This document shows, in pieces, positions 53,586 through 60,743 of a stretch of DNA of 60,743 nucleotides. The notes below the pieces were generated by a model. It made no database searches. It saw only the letters and a list, made by a program, of their open reading frames with translations, and was not told where the DNA came from. The position numbers and the translations under genes were made by a program. Origin of the DNA: Donghicola mangrovi. GTDB lineage: Bacteria > Pseudomonadota > Alphaproteobacteria > Rhodobacterales > Rhodobacteraceae. How positions within the stretch are numbered: position 1 is the stretch's first letter; each line of letters opens with the position of its first letter. The stretch is from the NCBI RefSeq assembly GCF_013377535.1, contig NZ_JABCJE010000015.1, positions 1 through 60,743 on the forward strand, read 5' to 3'.

Positions 53586-54494
53586 TCACGCACCCAATTC
53601 GTGACGCAATCCGCTCACTTCAAGTCGTGTTTTCAACCACTTATGAAATTCTATCACGATCGGATTATCCAGATTTTCTTCGGGTGTGCACAGAAAATAC
53701 CCCGAGTCTGAGTGTAAAGATTGAGCAAACGGACGCATCAGTTTGCCTGACTGCACATCCTTGGCCCAAAGAACGGTGTCGCCGATCGCGATTCCCTCGC
53801 CCGCCATTACAGCGTTGTAGACGATGTTCATGTCAGAATAACAAATACCTCGGCGTGCGTGCTCGGCGGGTAGCCCTGCCTGACGCATCCAATCCTCCCA
53901 ATCCGCGAAGTCCGCCATGTGCAGCAAAGTGGCACTTTTTAGAATGCTAGGATCATTAAAATTCTTGAAGCGGCTTAAATACGCTGGACTGCAAAGCGGT
54001 GAGAACTCGACATTCAACAGCGTTTCAGCAACCACATGAGCCCGCGCTTCCATTCCAAAGGTGATGAAGGTGTCAGCCTCGGGATTGCTTGTGTCCGTCA
54101 GATTATGACTGCTGATGACATTGAGGACCACTTCGGGGTTCTGCGCCAGAAAATCCCCCAAGTTTATAGATAGCCACGCAGACACAAAGCCCGGCGGGGC
54201 GCTGATCGTTAGTCGCCCACTTAGTCCGTTCAGCGACAGGCGCTGGGTCGATGTTGAAATCATGTTCAGCGCACGGCGAACATCCTCGGCATAGGCTCTG
54301 GCGCGAGGCGTGATTTCGGTCTCGTTGCCATTGCGTTCAAGGATTTTGAAGCCAAGGTCGCGCTCCAGCAACCGAAGCTGATGACTGACCGCGCTTCGAG
54401 TGACGTTCAGTTCACTGGCCGCACGCCAAAGCGCGCCGTTTCGGGCAACGCTTTCGATTGCGCGCAGCGCCTGAATAGAGGGATAGCGTTTGAT
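53586..54494 (-). CDS. LysR-family regulator with no canonical start codon
   Basis: From the first ATG (54371) the protein has 261 residues and lacks the first half of its HTH. The same frame continues upstream to give IKRYPSIQALRAIESVARNG and then ALWRAASELNVTRSAVSHQL, an intact LysR HTH. Between the upstream in-frame TAG and the HTH there is no ATG, GTG or TTG; the best start is ATC at 54494, with AGGGG upstream. It may be a mutated ATG, a rare start, or a base error. The C-terminal effector domain looks intact. It lies downstream of the dioxygenase-aldolase operon, separated by a terminator, and just upstream of the importer operon. Confidence 0.75.
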   Translation of the reverse strand: MKRYPSIQALRAIESVARNGALWRAASELNVTRSAVSHQLRLLERDLGFKILERNGNETEITPRARAYAEDVRRALNMISTSTQRLSLNGLSGRLTISAPPGFVSAWLSINLGDFLAQNPEVVLNVISSHNLTDTSNPEADTFITFGMEARAHVVAETLLNVEFSPLCSPAYLSRFKNFNDPSILKSATLLHMADFADWEDWMRQAGLPAEHARRGICYSDMNIVYNAVMAGEGIAIGDTVLWAKDVQSGKLMRPFAQSLHSDSGYFLCTPEENLDNPIVIEFHKWLKTRLEVSGLRHELGA

Positions 54495-54520
54495 GGTGGG
54501 CCCCTGTCGAAATGCGAAAG

Positions 54521-54547
54521 GCCCCTACTGCCTGATGCAGTAAGGGC
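54521..54547 (-). terminator. Terminator after the dioxygenase-aldolase operon
   Basis: Stem GCCCTTACTGC with GCAGTAGGGGC as read on the minus strand (one mismatch, loop ATCAG), followed by CCTTTCGCATTT. It lies 25 nt after the aldolase stop and before the LysR gene, so it ends the upstream operon. Confidence 0.65.
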
Positions 54548-54572
54548 AACATTTTCAGTTTGTTATGCCGAT

Positions 54573-55307
54573 CTAAAGCGGGGGCAACCCGTTCTTGAGG
54601 AAGGCGAAGTGTTTGTCCGCCATTCCGGCATAAGGACGCCAGCCATCTGCTGTATTTTGCGCCACAGCGTCTGACAGCACCGCCAGAGGTTGTCCTGTCG
54701 AATACGCAAGGATCAGAGTCTGGGCCGCCTTTTCAAAGAAATACAGATCCTCGAAGGCTGCAGCGACGGTCTCGCCCACAATCGTGACGCCGTGGTTGCC
54801 CATCACAAGGACAGTCTTGTCCCCCAGCGATTGTGCCAGTCGCTCTCCTTCTTCGGTGGCATCCGCGATGCCTCCGAATTCCAGATCATAGGCCGTCCGC
54901 CCATAGAACCGCGCGGTATTGTTGTCGATGGGAACGACAGTCGGGTCCTTGAGGCAGGCCAGCGCCGTGGCATAGGGCGAATGACAGTGCAAGATTACTT
55001 TGGCATCGGGTTTCTTCCGGTGCAGAGTCCCGTGCACGCACCAAGCCGAGGCATCAGGCGCATTGGGACCTTCTAGCGCTGCTTCGTCGTTGCTGTCCAA
55101 ATGCAGCAGGTCGTCCGGCCCGATGGTTGCAAAGTGCTGCCACTTCGGGTTCAGCAGAAACTTTGCCCCGTCAACAGAGGTCGCGGCGCTAAAGTGGTTT
55201 CCTACGGACTCGCTCCAGCCCAATTGATGGCAAATCCGGAAGGCCGCTGCGAGGTCCTCTCGAAGCGCGTCCTGGATCATGCTGTCTACGGCAACACACT
55301 GGTTCAT
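54573..55307 (-). CDS. Class II aldolase/adducin family protein
   Basis: 244 residues. Zinc ligands in VILHCHSPYATAL and in VMGNHGVTIVG; SVGNHFSAA corresponds to the N-terminal GN-x-S motif. Its ATG overlaps the stop of the gamma-butyrobetaine dioxygenase-like gene (ATGA), so the two are made together. No aldolase step is known in standard carnitine breakdown, so its role is open. It is only distantly related to the family member at 42387. Confidence 0.88.
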   Translation of the reverse strand: MNQCVAVDSMIQDALREDLAAAFRICHQLGWSESVGNHFSAATSVDGAKFLLNPKWQHFATIGPDDLLHLDSNDEAALEGPNAPDASAWCVHGTLHRKKPDAKVILHCHSPYATALACLKDPTVVPIDNNTARFYGRTAYDLEFGGIADATEEGERLAQSLGDKTVLVMGNHGVTIVGETVAAAFEDLYFFEKAAQTLILAYSTGQPLAVLSDAVAQNTADGWRPYAGMADKHFAFLKNGLPPL

Positions 55308-56443
55308 GCTTTGAACCGCCCTTCACTGACCAGCGCTCGATAGGTCGAGCGCATCTCGGCACGGTCCACATAGGTTCCGCGCAGGTAACGGTCGCCGCTT
55401 TCTGCGGTATATGCTGCACGGCCATGCACGATGCGGTGATTGTCAAAGACCATGCATTCGCCTGCATTCATCAGGAACGTCATCATGTATTTCTCATCCT
55501 GCAGCATTTTTCCGAACCGGCAGAACGCGGGATAATAGTCATCCAGCAGTGCCTGATCCAAATCGAGGAAGTCTAGCATATGTTGGCTGATGGTAAGGCC
55601 AGACACTTCCCCATGCTGATCCAGTTCGATCACGGTCTGGCGCGAACGCATGTCGTAGTCATCATGTTCGCAGTAGAACGGGATCGCGATTTCGGAGAGC
55701 AGTTTGAAACCTTCAGGGTCGATCTTTTTGAAGTCATTGGCGACAGCAACGCCATCGGCATAAAGGCTATATCCCCCATCGACCGTATTTGCGCGGCAAT
55801 GTAGAAACTGGACGCCCGGGGCGTGTTCCTCTGCGGGGGTGTCCGTGTGCAGTTCTAGCGCCGAAGCGGTGTACGCGGTGTTGGTCGGGTTGATGTGGGT
55901 TTTCACGTCAAAATATTCGCCAAAGAAAGTCGGCCGGATGTGCCCCAGAAGCGTTGCCGTTTCAGTCAACCCTTCATTGGTGTCGGGCATATCGGTGATG
56001 ATGGTGAAACCTTCGACCAGCAGCGCTTCGATCCATTTCGCGCGTACTTCGGGGTCGCCTAGTAAATCGGGCTGACTGAACCGCGGAACATCGGGGTAAT
56101 GATCGCCGAACCAAGGCTGGCGGACCACATCAGCGGGATCATGACGGGGTGCCGCAACCTTGTAGCATTCGAGCCAAGCCAGCGGGAACTGAGACACGTG
56201 CTCCTCGCCTGCCCATGTGATCTCTAGCGCGTCCTCTTTGACCTCTGCCGCCATCGCAATCGGGGCAGCATCCAGGTGGAAAATATCGAAGCTCCGCTCT
56301 CGGGTGGCACTGCTAAAAGAGCTAGGGCAGTTGTCGCGCAGCCAGTAGTAGTTAAAGTAATGCGCTGCCCCATCAGAGAGTTCTATTTCCAGACCTTTAT
56401 CCTTCAGAACAACTGAGGTTGTAGGCGTGGCCATAATATTCAT
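55304..56443 (-). CDS. Gamma-butyrobetaine dioxygenase-like Fe(II)/2-oxoglutarate hydroxylase
   Basis: 379 residues: an N-terminal GBBH-like domain (about 10-95, with NYYWLRDNCPSSF) and a TauD/TfdA-type barrel. Iron ligands are His199, Asp201 (LELHTDTPAE) and His340 (NHRIVHGR); an Arg in the 346-356 region should bind 2-oxoglutarate. It would hydroxylate gamma-butyrobetaine to L-carnitine. The zinc-binding cysteine cluster of animal enzymes (C-x-C-x2-C) is reduced to Cys39 here. The frame allows starts at 56443 or 56434. Trimethyllysine dioxygenase is the main alternative, but the carnitine-type neighbours favour this call. Confidence 0.83.
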   Translation of the reverse strand: MNIMATPTTSVVLKDKGLEIELSDGAAHYFNYYWLRDNCPSSFSSATRERSFDIFHLDAAPIAMAAEVKEDALEITWAGEEHVSQFPLAWLECYKVAAPRHDPADVVRQPWFGDHYPDVPRFSQPDLLGDPEVRAKWIEALLVEGFTIITDMPDTNEGLTETATLLGHIRPTFFGEYFDVKTHINPTNTAYTASALELHTDTPAEEHAPGVQFLHCRANTVDGGYSLYADGVAVANDFKKIDPEGFKLLSEIAIPFYCEHDDYDMRSRQTVIELDQHGEVSGLTISQHMLDFLDLDQALLDDYYPAFCRFGKMLQDEKYMMTFLMNAGECMVFDNHRIVHGRAAYTAESGDRYLRGTYVDRAEMRSTYRALVSEGRFKA

Positions 56444-56498
56444 GATGTTTATCCGTTGTTTGAGAGGGGTTCGGATGTGAACTAAAGAAAATCTCTCA

Positions 56499-56522
56499 CG
56501 ACTTTCTTTTTGAAAATAGTCG
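56499..56522. promoter_or_regulatory. Inverted repeat in dioxygenase/LysR divergent promoter
   Basis: CGACTTTC (56499-56506) and GAAAATAGTCG (56512-56522) form an imperfect inverted repeat between the divergent genes, 38 nt before the LysR start. It is the best operator candidate for the regulator at 56560. Confidence 0.4.
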
Positions 56523-56559
56523 ATTTAGAGTGATCACAACTTAATCATTTGGTTAACTT

Positions 56560-57453
56560 ATGGATCGCTTGCCTCCTCTTCGACTGCTCACCACTTTCGA
56601 AGCGTTTTCCCGCTACGGGTCCATGCGGCTGGCGGCGACGCGGATGAACGTCACACAACCGGCGATCAGCCAGTCTCTTAAGGCACTAGAGGCCCATGTG
56701 GGTGTCTCCCTAATCGACCGCAGTCGGAAACCGGCAGAACTCACCGAAGCAGGCCAAATTTTGGCGCGCGCTGTCCGCGACGGTCTTGGCCAGATCTCTT
56801 CGGCGCTCGAAGATGTGCGCTTTCTTAGCGGCCATGACACATCCCAGGTTACGGTGTCCTGCACTGTGGGTATGGCAACCTATTGGTTGATGCCACGTCT
56901 ACCGGACTTCTACGGGCAGCACCCTGATATCACGGTGAACGTCCAAGCACCTGCCTCTGATCTGCCGAACCTCGCCCCGGGGATCGATATCGCGTTGCGT
57001 TATGGCACAGGCGACTGGCGAGAGGGTGTAACGCACAAACTGTTTGACGAAAGGGTGTGCCCCGTCGGAGCGCCCGCCATGCTGGATCGCTTGCGGGCCG
57101 AGGGGGTGGGGCTGGACGCTGCCCCGTTGATTCACGTGCGCAGCCCTCACAACCAGCACTGGGCCGGATGGGAAGACTACCTGCGCCAAAAGGGTATTCG
57201 CCGCGACAGGCTGACGGGGCAGACCTTTGACAACTATGTGCAGGCGGCGCAGGCAGTTCTGGACGGGCGCGGGCTGATGCTGGGGTGGCGTTCGATCTCT
57301 CATCGGGCTTTGCGCGATGGGGCGCTGCGCGAATGGCCAGAGGGCGAGATTAATTTAGGGACGGCTTACTACATCACCACCTCTGCTGCACCCTCGGCGA
57401 CAGCAAAGGCCTTTGTGAGTTGGCTCAACGGGGCCGATGTGGCATCCCAATAG
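56560..57453 (+). CDS. LysR-family regulator, GcvA-like
   Basis: 297 residues. N terminus MDRLPPLRLLTTFEAFSRYG and HTH MRLAATRMNVTQPAISQSLK belong to the GcvA/AmpR-like branch. Effector domain from about 95 (VSCTVGMATYWLMPRLPDF). Divergent from the dioxygenase-aldolase operon, so it is its likely regulator, responding to gamma-butyrobetaine or carnitine. The 278 bp after its stop hold no gene I can identify. Confidence 0.92.
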   Translation: MDRLPPLRLLTTFEAFSRYGSMRLAATRMNVTQPAISQSLKALEAHVGVSLIDRSRKPAELTEAGQILARAVRDGLGQISSALEDVRFLSGHDTSQVTVSCTVGMATYWLMPRLPDFYGQHPDITVNVQAPASDLPNLAPGIDIALRYGTGDWREGVTHKLFDERVCPVGAPAMLDRLRAEGVGLDAAPLIHVRSPHNQHWAGWEDYLRQKGIRRDRLTGQTFDNYVQAAQAVLDGRGLMLGWRSISHRALRDGALREWPEGEINLGTAYYITTSAAPSATAKAFVSWLNGADVASQ

Positions 57454-57731
57454 ATCGGTACTCCCCAAGCCATTCGCTCAGTGATATTGCTAACCAAACC
57501 CAATCGACAAAATGCCTTTATTGCGGCCATTCAACAAAGTCATAGGGCTGTGTCAGCCTTTTCCTGATTTATTGATCTCGCGACCATAAATCTGTTCCAC
57601 AATGCAGAAGTTTCCAGCGCGAACCTTGTGAGAATATCACAATTACACTTGGCAGCCCGGGCTGCGACTGACCAAGTTGATATACGCAATCGGATAACAC
57701 GTTCGTCCTGTCCATCCAGCACCTAGCGGCT

Positions 57732-58625
57732 TCAGGGTCTATAGCGCAGTCGGTCAATCAGCAATCGCATGGCAGAAGTCATTTGCCGGCGGCTGGAATA
57801 GCACAGGGTGTAGCCCTCGAACGGGGGGCACCAATCGGACAACACCCGCCGCAAAAGGCCGGCGTTTATGTCGGCCTCGACTTCGGAGTACAGGACATAG
57901 GCGATGCCATACCCTTCGCGCGCGGCAGCCACACACAGATCCCCATCGTTGAAAATGAAGGGACCGCTGACTTTCTTGACGATCTCCTGACCATCCTTTT
58001 CGAACTCCCAGTCATAGGGTGCCGTGTCCGGTCCAAAGCGCATGGTGATGCAATCATGTTCAGCCAGATCGGTGGGATGCATTGGCTCTCCTCGTGCGGC
58101 GAAATACGCAGGAGTGCCGACAGCGGCCATCATCTGGGGCGGGCCCACCGGCACTGCAATCAGGTCGGGTCCAACAGCCTCGGCCAGCCGGATCGCGCCG
58201 TCAAAACGCCCCTCGGCCAGATCGACAACGCGGCTGTTCGTGCTGATCTCGACCTGAATTTCGGGGTAATCGCCAATCAACGCTTTGATCGCGGGCCAAA
58301 GCGTGCGCTTGGCCACGTCCTTAGAAGTGGTGATCCGGATCAGACCGCTGGGAGTGTCCGTCAGGGATTTCAATTCCTCGATCCGCGAGACGATCTGTTT
58401 CAAGCCCGGTCTCAGGCTCGTCAGCAATTTCTCTCCCATATCCGTGCAGGAGACGCTTCGGGTGCTGCGGTTGAGCAATCGAAACCCCAAGGACTCCTCC
58501 AGACGCCGGATCGTGTGGCTGACTGCGGACTGGGACCCACCCAGCCGGACGGCAGCCTTGGTGAACGCGCCCTCTTCGGCGATAGCCAGGAACACAGACA
58601 GGTCGGATAGATCTTCGCATTTCAT
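57732..58625 (-). CDS. LysR-family regulator (copy B of duplicated module)
   Basis: 297 residues from the ATG at 58625 (GGAG upstream). Shares long stretches with copy A at 25380: EDLSDLSVF, SQSAVSHTIRRLE, FRLLNRSTRS, TAPYDWEFEKDGQEI and EGYGIAYVL. It appears intact although the hydrolase gene it faces is broken, so it may now act on other targets, including copy A's operator. Confidence 0.92.
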   Translation of the reverse strand: MKCEDLSDLSVFLAIAEEGAFTKAAVRLGGSQSAVSHTIRRLEESLGFRLLNRSTRSVSCTDMGEKLLTSLRPGLKQIVSRIEELKSLTDTPSGLIRITTSKDVAKRTLWPAIKALIGDYPEIQVEISTNSRVVDLAEGRFDGAIRLAEAVGPDLIAVPVGPPQMMAAVGTPAYFAARGEPMHPTDLAEHDCITMRFGPDTAPYDWEFEKDGQEIVKKVSGPFIFNDGDLCVAAAREGYGIAYVLYSEVEADINAGLLRRVLSDWCPPFEGYTLCYSSRRQMTSAMRLLIDRLRYRP

Positions 58626-58668
58626 ATTGCATCTCCGTTGCAGGGCCGCGCCGCAGTGCATCATTTCC

Positions 58669-58694
58669 ATGAATATTTGTCATCAAAGCAATGA
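58669..58694. promoter_or_regulatory. Triple half-site operator ATGA-N7-TCAT-N7-ATGA (copy B)
   Basis: Half-sites ATGA (58669), TCAT (58680) and ATGA (58691) with the same 11-bp phasing as at 26321; the spacers differ at most positions on one side, so the half-sites are kept while surrounding bases drift. Confidence 0.6.
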
Positions 58695-58741
58695 TGAAAC
58701 AGCGGATAGCGCCGCGAAGGACGACAACCTAGATCACATTC

Positions 58742-59863
58742 ATGAACAAAGAGGCGAAAGCCCCCCAGATGACCGATGCTCCATCCAAACAAAATTCATC
58801 AAGCCCTAGGCAGCGTTTCAACCTTCGCCGCCGGGATCTACTGAAACTCTCTGCGGCGTCTGTCGCGGCCTGTGGCGCGATCTCGCTTCCCCCCTCTTCG
58901 ACCACAAAGGCACAAACCATAACCTGGGATAAAACCTTCCCCCAAAGCGAACTTGTCGACCACGAAAAGATCACCTTCACCACCCGCTTCGGCATCCTCC
59001 TTTCGGCTGATCTGTACCTGCCCAAACCCGCAGCGACAAAGTGACGCCCGCGATTGCGATCAGCGGTCCTTTCGGCGCAGTCAAAGAACAATCCTCGGGC
59101 CTTTATGCGCAGACACTGGCCGAACAGGGCTTTGTCACGTTGGCCTTTGATCCCTCTTTCACGGGTGAAAGCGGCGGGCAACACCGCCTCGCCCGATATC
59201 AACACCGAAGATTTCAGCGCTGCCGTTGATTATCTGGGGCAGCACCCGTCGGTTGATCGCGAGCGGATCGGCATTCTGGGGATCCGCGGTTGGGGTGGTC
59301 TGGCACTGAACACAGCCGCCATCGACAAGCGCATCAAGGCCGTGGCCACCAGTACCATGTACGACATGAGCCGACTGATGTCGCAGGGCTATTACGACAG
59401 CGTCACCCCCGAGCAACGCAGCCAAACTCTGGATCAGCTGGCAGCGCAGCGTTGGCAAGACGTGGATAACCGCGCCCCCGGTTACGGCCCCGTTTCATTG
59501 GAACTGACCGGCAGAGAGCCCCAGTTCGTCGTGGAATACGCCGCCTACTACAAGGACAAGAACCGCGGTTTCCACCCGCGGGCGATCAACTCGAATGCGT
59601 CCTTTTCGCTGACAACAGCCCTGTCATTTATAAATGCGCCGCTGATGTCCCACATTGCAGAAATCGCTCCGCGCCCGACCCTGTTGATCCACGGCGAAGC
59701 CGCACACTCATTGTACTTCAGCCAGACAGCTTTCGAGGCGGCTGCAGAACCCAAAGAGTTGCTGATCGTTCCGGGCGCCACTCATACGGACCTCTACGAC
59801 CAGGTGGACAAAGTCCCGTTCGACAAACTAGCCGGATTCTTCGGTCAGCATTTGGCTGGCTAA
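58742..59863 (+). pseudogene. Frameshifted alpha/beta hydrolase (broken copy of 26459-27547)
   Basis: The first frame gives a Tat signal (RRRDLLKLSAASVAAC) and mature start WDKTFPQSELVDHEKITF, then hits TGA at 59042. Reading resumes one frame off with TPAIAISGPFGAVKEQSS, and a second shift at about 59180 follows loss of eight bases relative to copy A (GESGGQ then NTASPD). The rest to 59863 aligns throughout. The nucleophile Cys of copy A is replaced by Arg (LGIRGWGG). Two shifts plus the lost nucleophile make a functional product unlikely. Confidence 0.88.
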
Positions 59864-59877
59864 TCCGCACCATCATC

Positions 59878-59906
59878 CCCGCCCGTTCTGGTTCGGAGCG
59901 GGCGGG
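59878..59906. terminator. Terminator between pseudogene and iolB
   Basis: Stem CCCGCCCG/CGGGCGGG (59878-59885 with 59899-59906) followed by ATTCTCTTT, between convergent stops at 59863 and 59920. Confidence 0.7.
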
Positions 59907-59919
59907 ATTCTCTTTGGCC

Positions 59920-60714
59920 CTAGAACAAATGCTCCACCTCGGGCGCGGGGACGAACCGCCACTTGCGCAGGGGCCCCGCCATGACGTTCAGGTAATACAT
60001 CTCGAATCCATAGGGCGCACCGCAAGGGTGATGCCCACGGGGCACACACACCACATCGCCATCTTTGACCGTCATGGTTTCGTCCAGCAGGCCATCGTCG
60101 GTGTAAACGCGCTGAATGCCGAAGCCATCCGCGGGGTTCAGACGATGATAATAGGTCTCCTCCAGATAGGTGATCCGGGGGAAATCGTCTTCGTCATGGC
60201 GATGGCTGGGGTAAGATGACCAGTGGCCCGCAGGCGTAAACACTTCGGTCACCAACAGGCTGTCGCAGTAGTCCTCGTTCTCCATCGCGATGTTATTGAT
60301 GTAGCGGGTGTTCACGCCCTCACCGCGCTTGGTCAACTCAATGCCGTCGGGTCCGATGCGGCGCGCTTCGTGGCCACCCATGCCGGGCGCGGAACACACA
60401 GCGATGGTGCACTCAGTGGTCGCGGTTGCTTCCCATTTGTCGTCATTGGGAACGTACAGGCAGTGCGGCGTCTTCTTCTCAAAGACGTTCATGCGCTCGC
60501 CCAACACACCCCAGTCCTGTCCGGCTGCGTTAAACGAGGCTTTCCCCTCGACCATCACCAGAATGACCTCGCGATCACCGGTGACCTCGGACACAGCCTC
60601 ACCGGCCCGCAGTCGATAGAGCGAGAACCCCACATACCGCCAGCCCGCGGATTCCGGAGTGATCTGATGCACCTTGCCATGGGTCCCAAAGGGTTTCTTC
60701 AATAGATCGGCCAT
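59920..60714 (-). CDS. iolB: 5-deoxy-glucuronate isomerase
   Basis: 264 residues, full length for IolB. Characteristic blocks: HQITPESAGWRYVGFSLYRL, GHWSSYPSHRHDEDDFPRITYLEE with the metal ligands His, His and Glu, and VCVPRGHHPCGAPYGFEMYYLNVMAG. It turns 5-deoxy-D-glucuronate into 2-deoxy-5-keto-D-gluconate in myo-inositol breakdown. AGGAAGGATT precedes the ATG. The rest of an iol operon should lie beyond the right edge. No inositol gene is recognised elsewhere in the window. Confidence 0.95.
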   Translation of the reverse strand: MADLLKKPFGTHGKVHQITPESAGWRYVGFSLYRLRAGEAVSEVTGDREVILVMVEGKASFNAAGQDWGVLGERMNVFEKKTPHCLYVPNDDKWEATATTECTIAVCSAPGMGGHEARRIGPDGIELTKRGEGVNTRYINNIAMENEDYCDSLLVTEVFTPAGHWSSYPSHRHDEDDFPRITYLEETYYHRLNPADGFGIQRVYTDDGLLDETMTVKDGDVVCVPRGHHPCGAPYGFEMYYLNVMAGPLRKWRFVPAPEVEHLF

Positions 60715-60743
60715 TCTTCAATCCTTCCTGCCCGGGCGTCTTC

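Noticed and set aside
57454-57731. Possible small gene or IS remnant between two LysR genes
   Set aside because: Short open frames only, without ribosome sites or recognisable motifs.
1-60743. CRISPR array, tRNA or rRNA genes, prophage, toxin-antitoxin pair
   Set aside because: No regularly spaced repeats, cloverleaf structures, phage structural genes or small paired toxin genes were seen on reading both strands.

Overview
The window looks like accessory, catabolic DNA of an alphaproteobacterium, most likely a Rhodobacterales (Roseobacter-group) strain. This is inferred from the protein families (PaoABC-type aldehyde oxidoreductase, BKACE-type carnitine genes, many LysR/SDR/ABC modules) and from the base composition; no rRNA, tRNA or core marker gene is present to prove it. 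I see no phage, CRISPR, replication or conjugation genes. The window is a mosaic of three catabolic blocks plus the edge of an inositol locus.

Block 1 (about 0.1-24.4 kb, visibly the most AT-rich) encodes uptake and breakdown of a sugar-like compound. It has a ribose/xylose-type ABC importer (15644-16609, 14073-15626, 12877-14073), a zinc alcohol dehydrogenase, four SDR dehydrogenases, two SMP-30-type lactonases, two paralogous MmgE/PrpD-fold enzymes, three aldehyde dehydrogenases, an HpcH/HpaI aldolase, a beta-hydroxyacid dehydrogenase, a D-2-hydroxyacid dehydrogenase, a bicupin, an MFS exporter and one LysR regulator. A 17-bp palindrome, TATAAY-N5-RTTATA, occurs once in front of each transcription unit (4308, 10512, 16888, 18080, 24360). 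It has the T-N11-A geometry of LysR sites, so the block reads as one regulon. A workable scheme is: oxidise sugar to lactone, open the lactone, isomerise or dehydrate with the PrpD-like enzyme, cleave by aldolase, then oxidise or reduce the aldehydes. The substrate is unknown.

A scar separates blocks 1 and 2: the C-terminal end of an IS6-like transposase (24464-24589) abuts a decayed cytochrome c gene (24594-25182).

Block 2 (about 25.4-41.3 kb, GC-rich) holds a LysR/hydrolase divergent pair, two tannase/feruloyl-esterase family proteins, a paoABC molybdenum aldehyde oxidoreductase, a RibD-like reductase, a second LysR, and an operon of exported small proteins (cytochrome P460-like, double CMD-domain protein, DUF6152-like, a membrane protein, cupin), followed by an MFS transporter and a tautomerase. 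It looks like processing of plant phenolic esters and aldehydes. The LysR genes here are associated with ATGA-N7-TCAT palindromes.

Block 3 (41.4-57.5 kb) is a gamma-butyrobetaine/carnitine block. A minus-strand run of about 11 kb carries a PotABCD-type importer, an acyl-CoA dehydrogenase, an ADP-forming CoA ligase, CaiD, a BKACE enzyme, carnitine dehydrogenase fused to a thioesterase, and a class II aldolase. A second operon carries a gamma-butyrobetaine dioxygenase-like enzyme and another class II aldolase. Together these could turn gamma-butyrobetaine into carnitine by two routes and carnitine into glycine betaine.

The right end (57.7-60.7 kb) carries a second copy of the block 2 LysR/hydrolase pair, whose hydrolase is broken by two frameshifts, and then iolB of myo-inositol catabolism.
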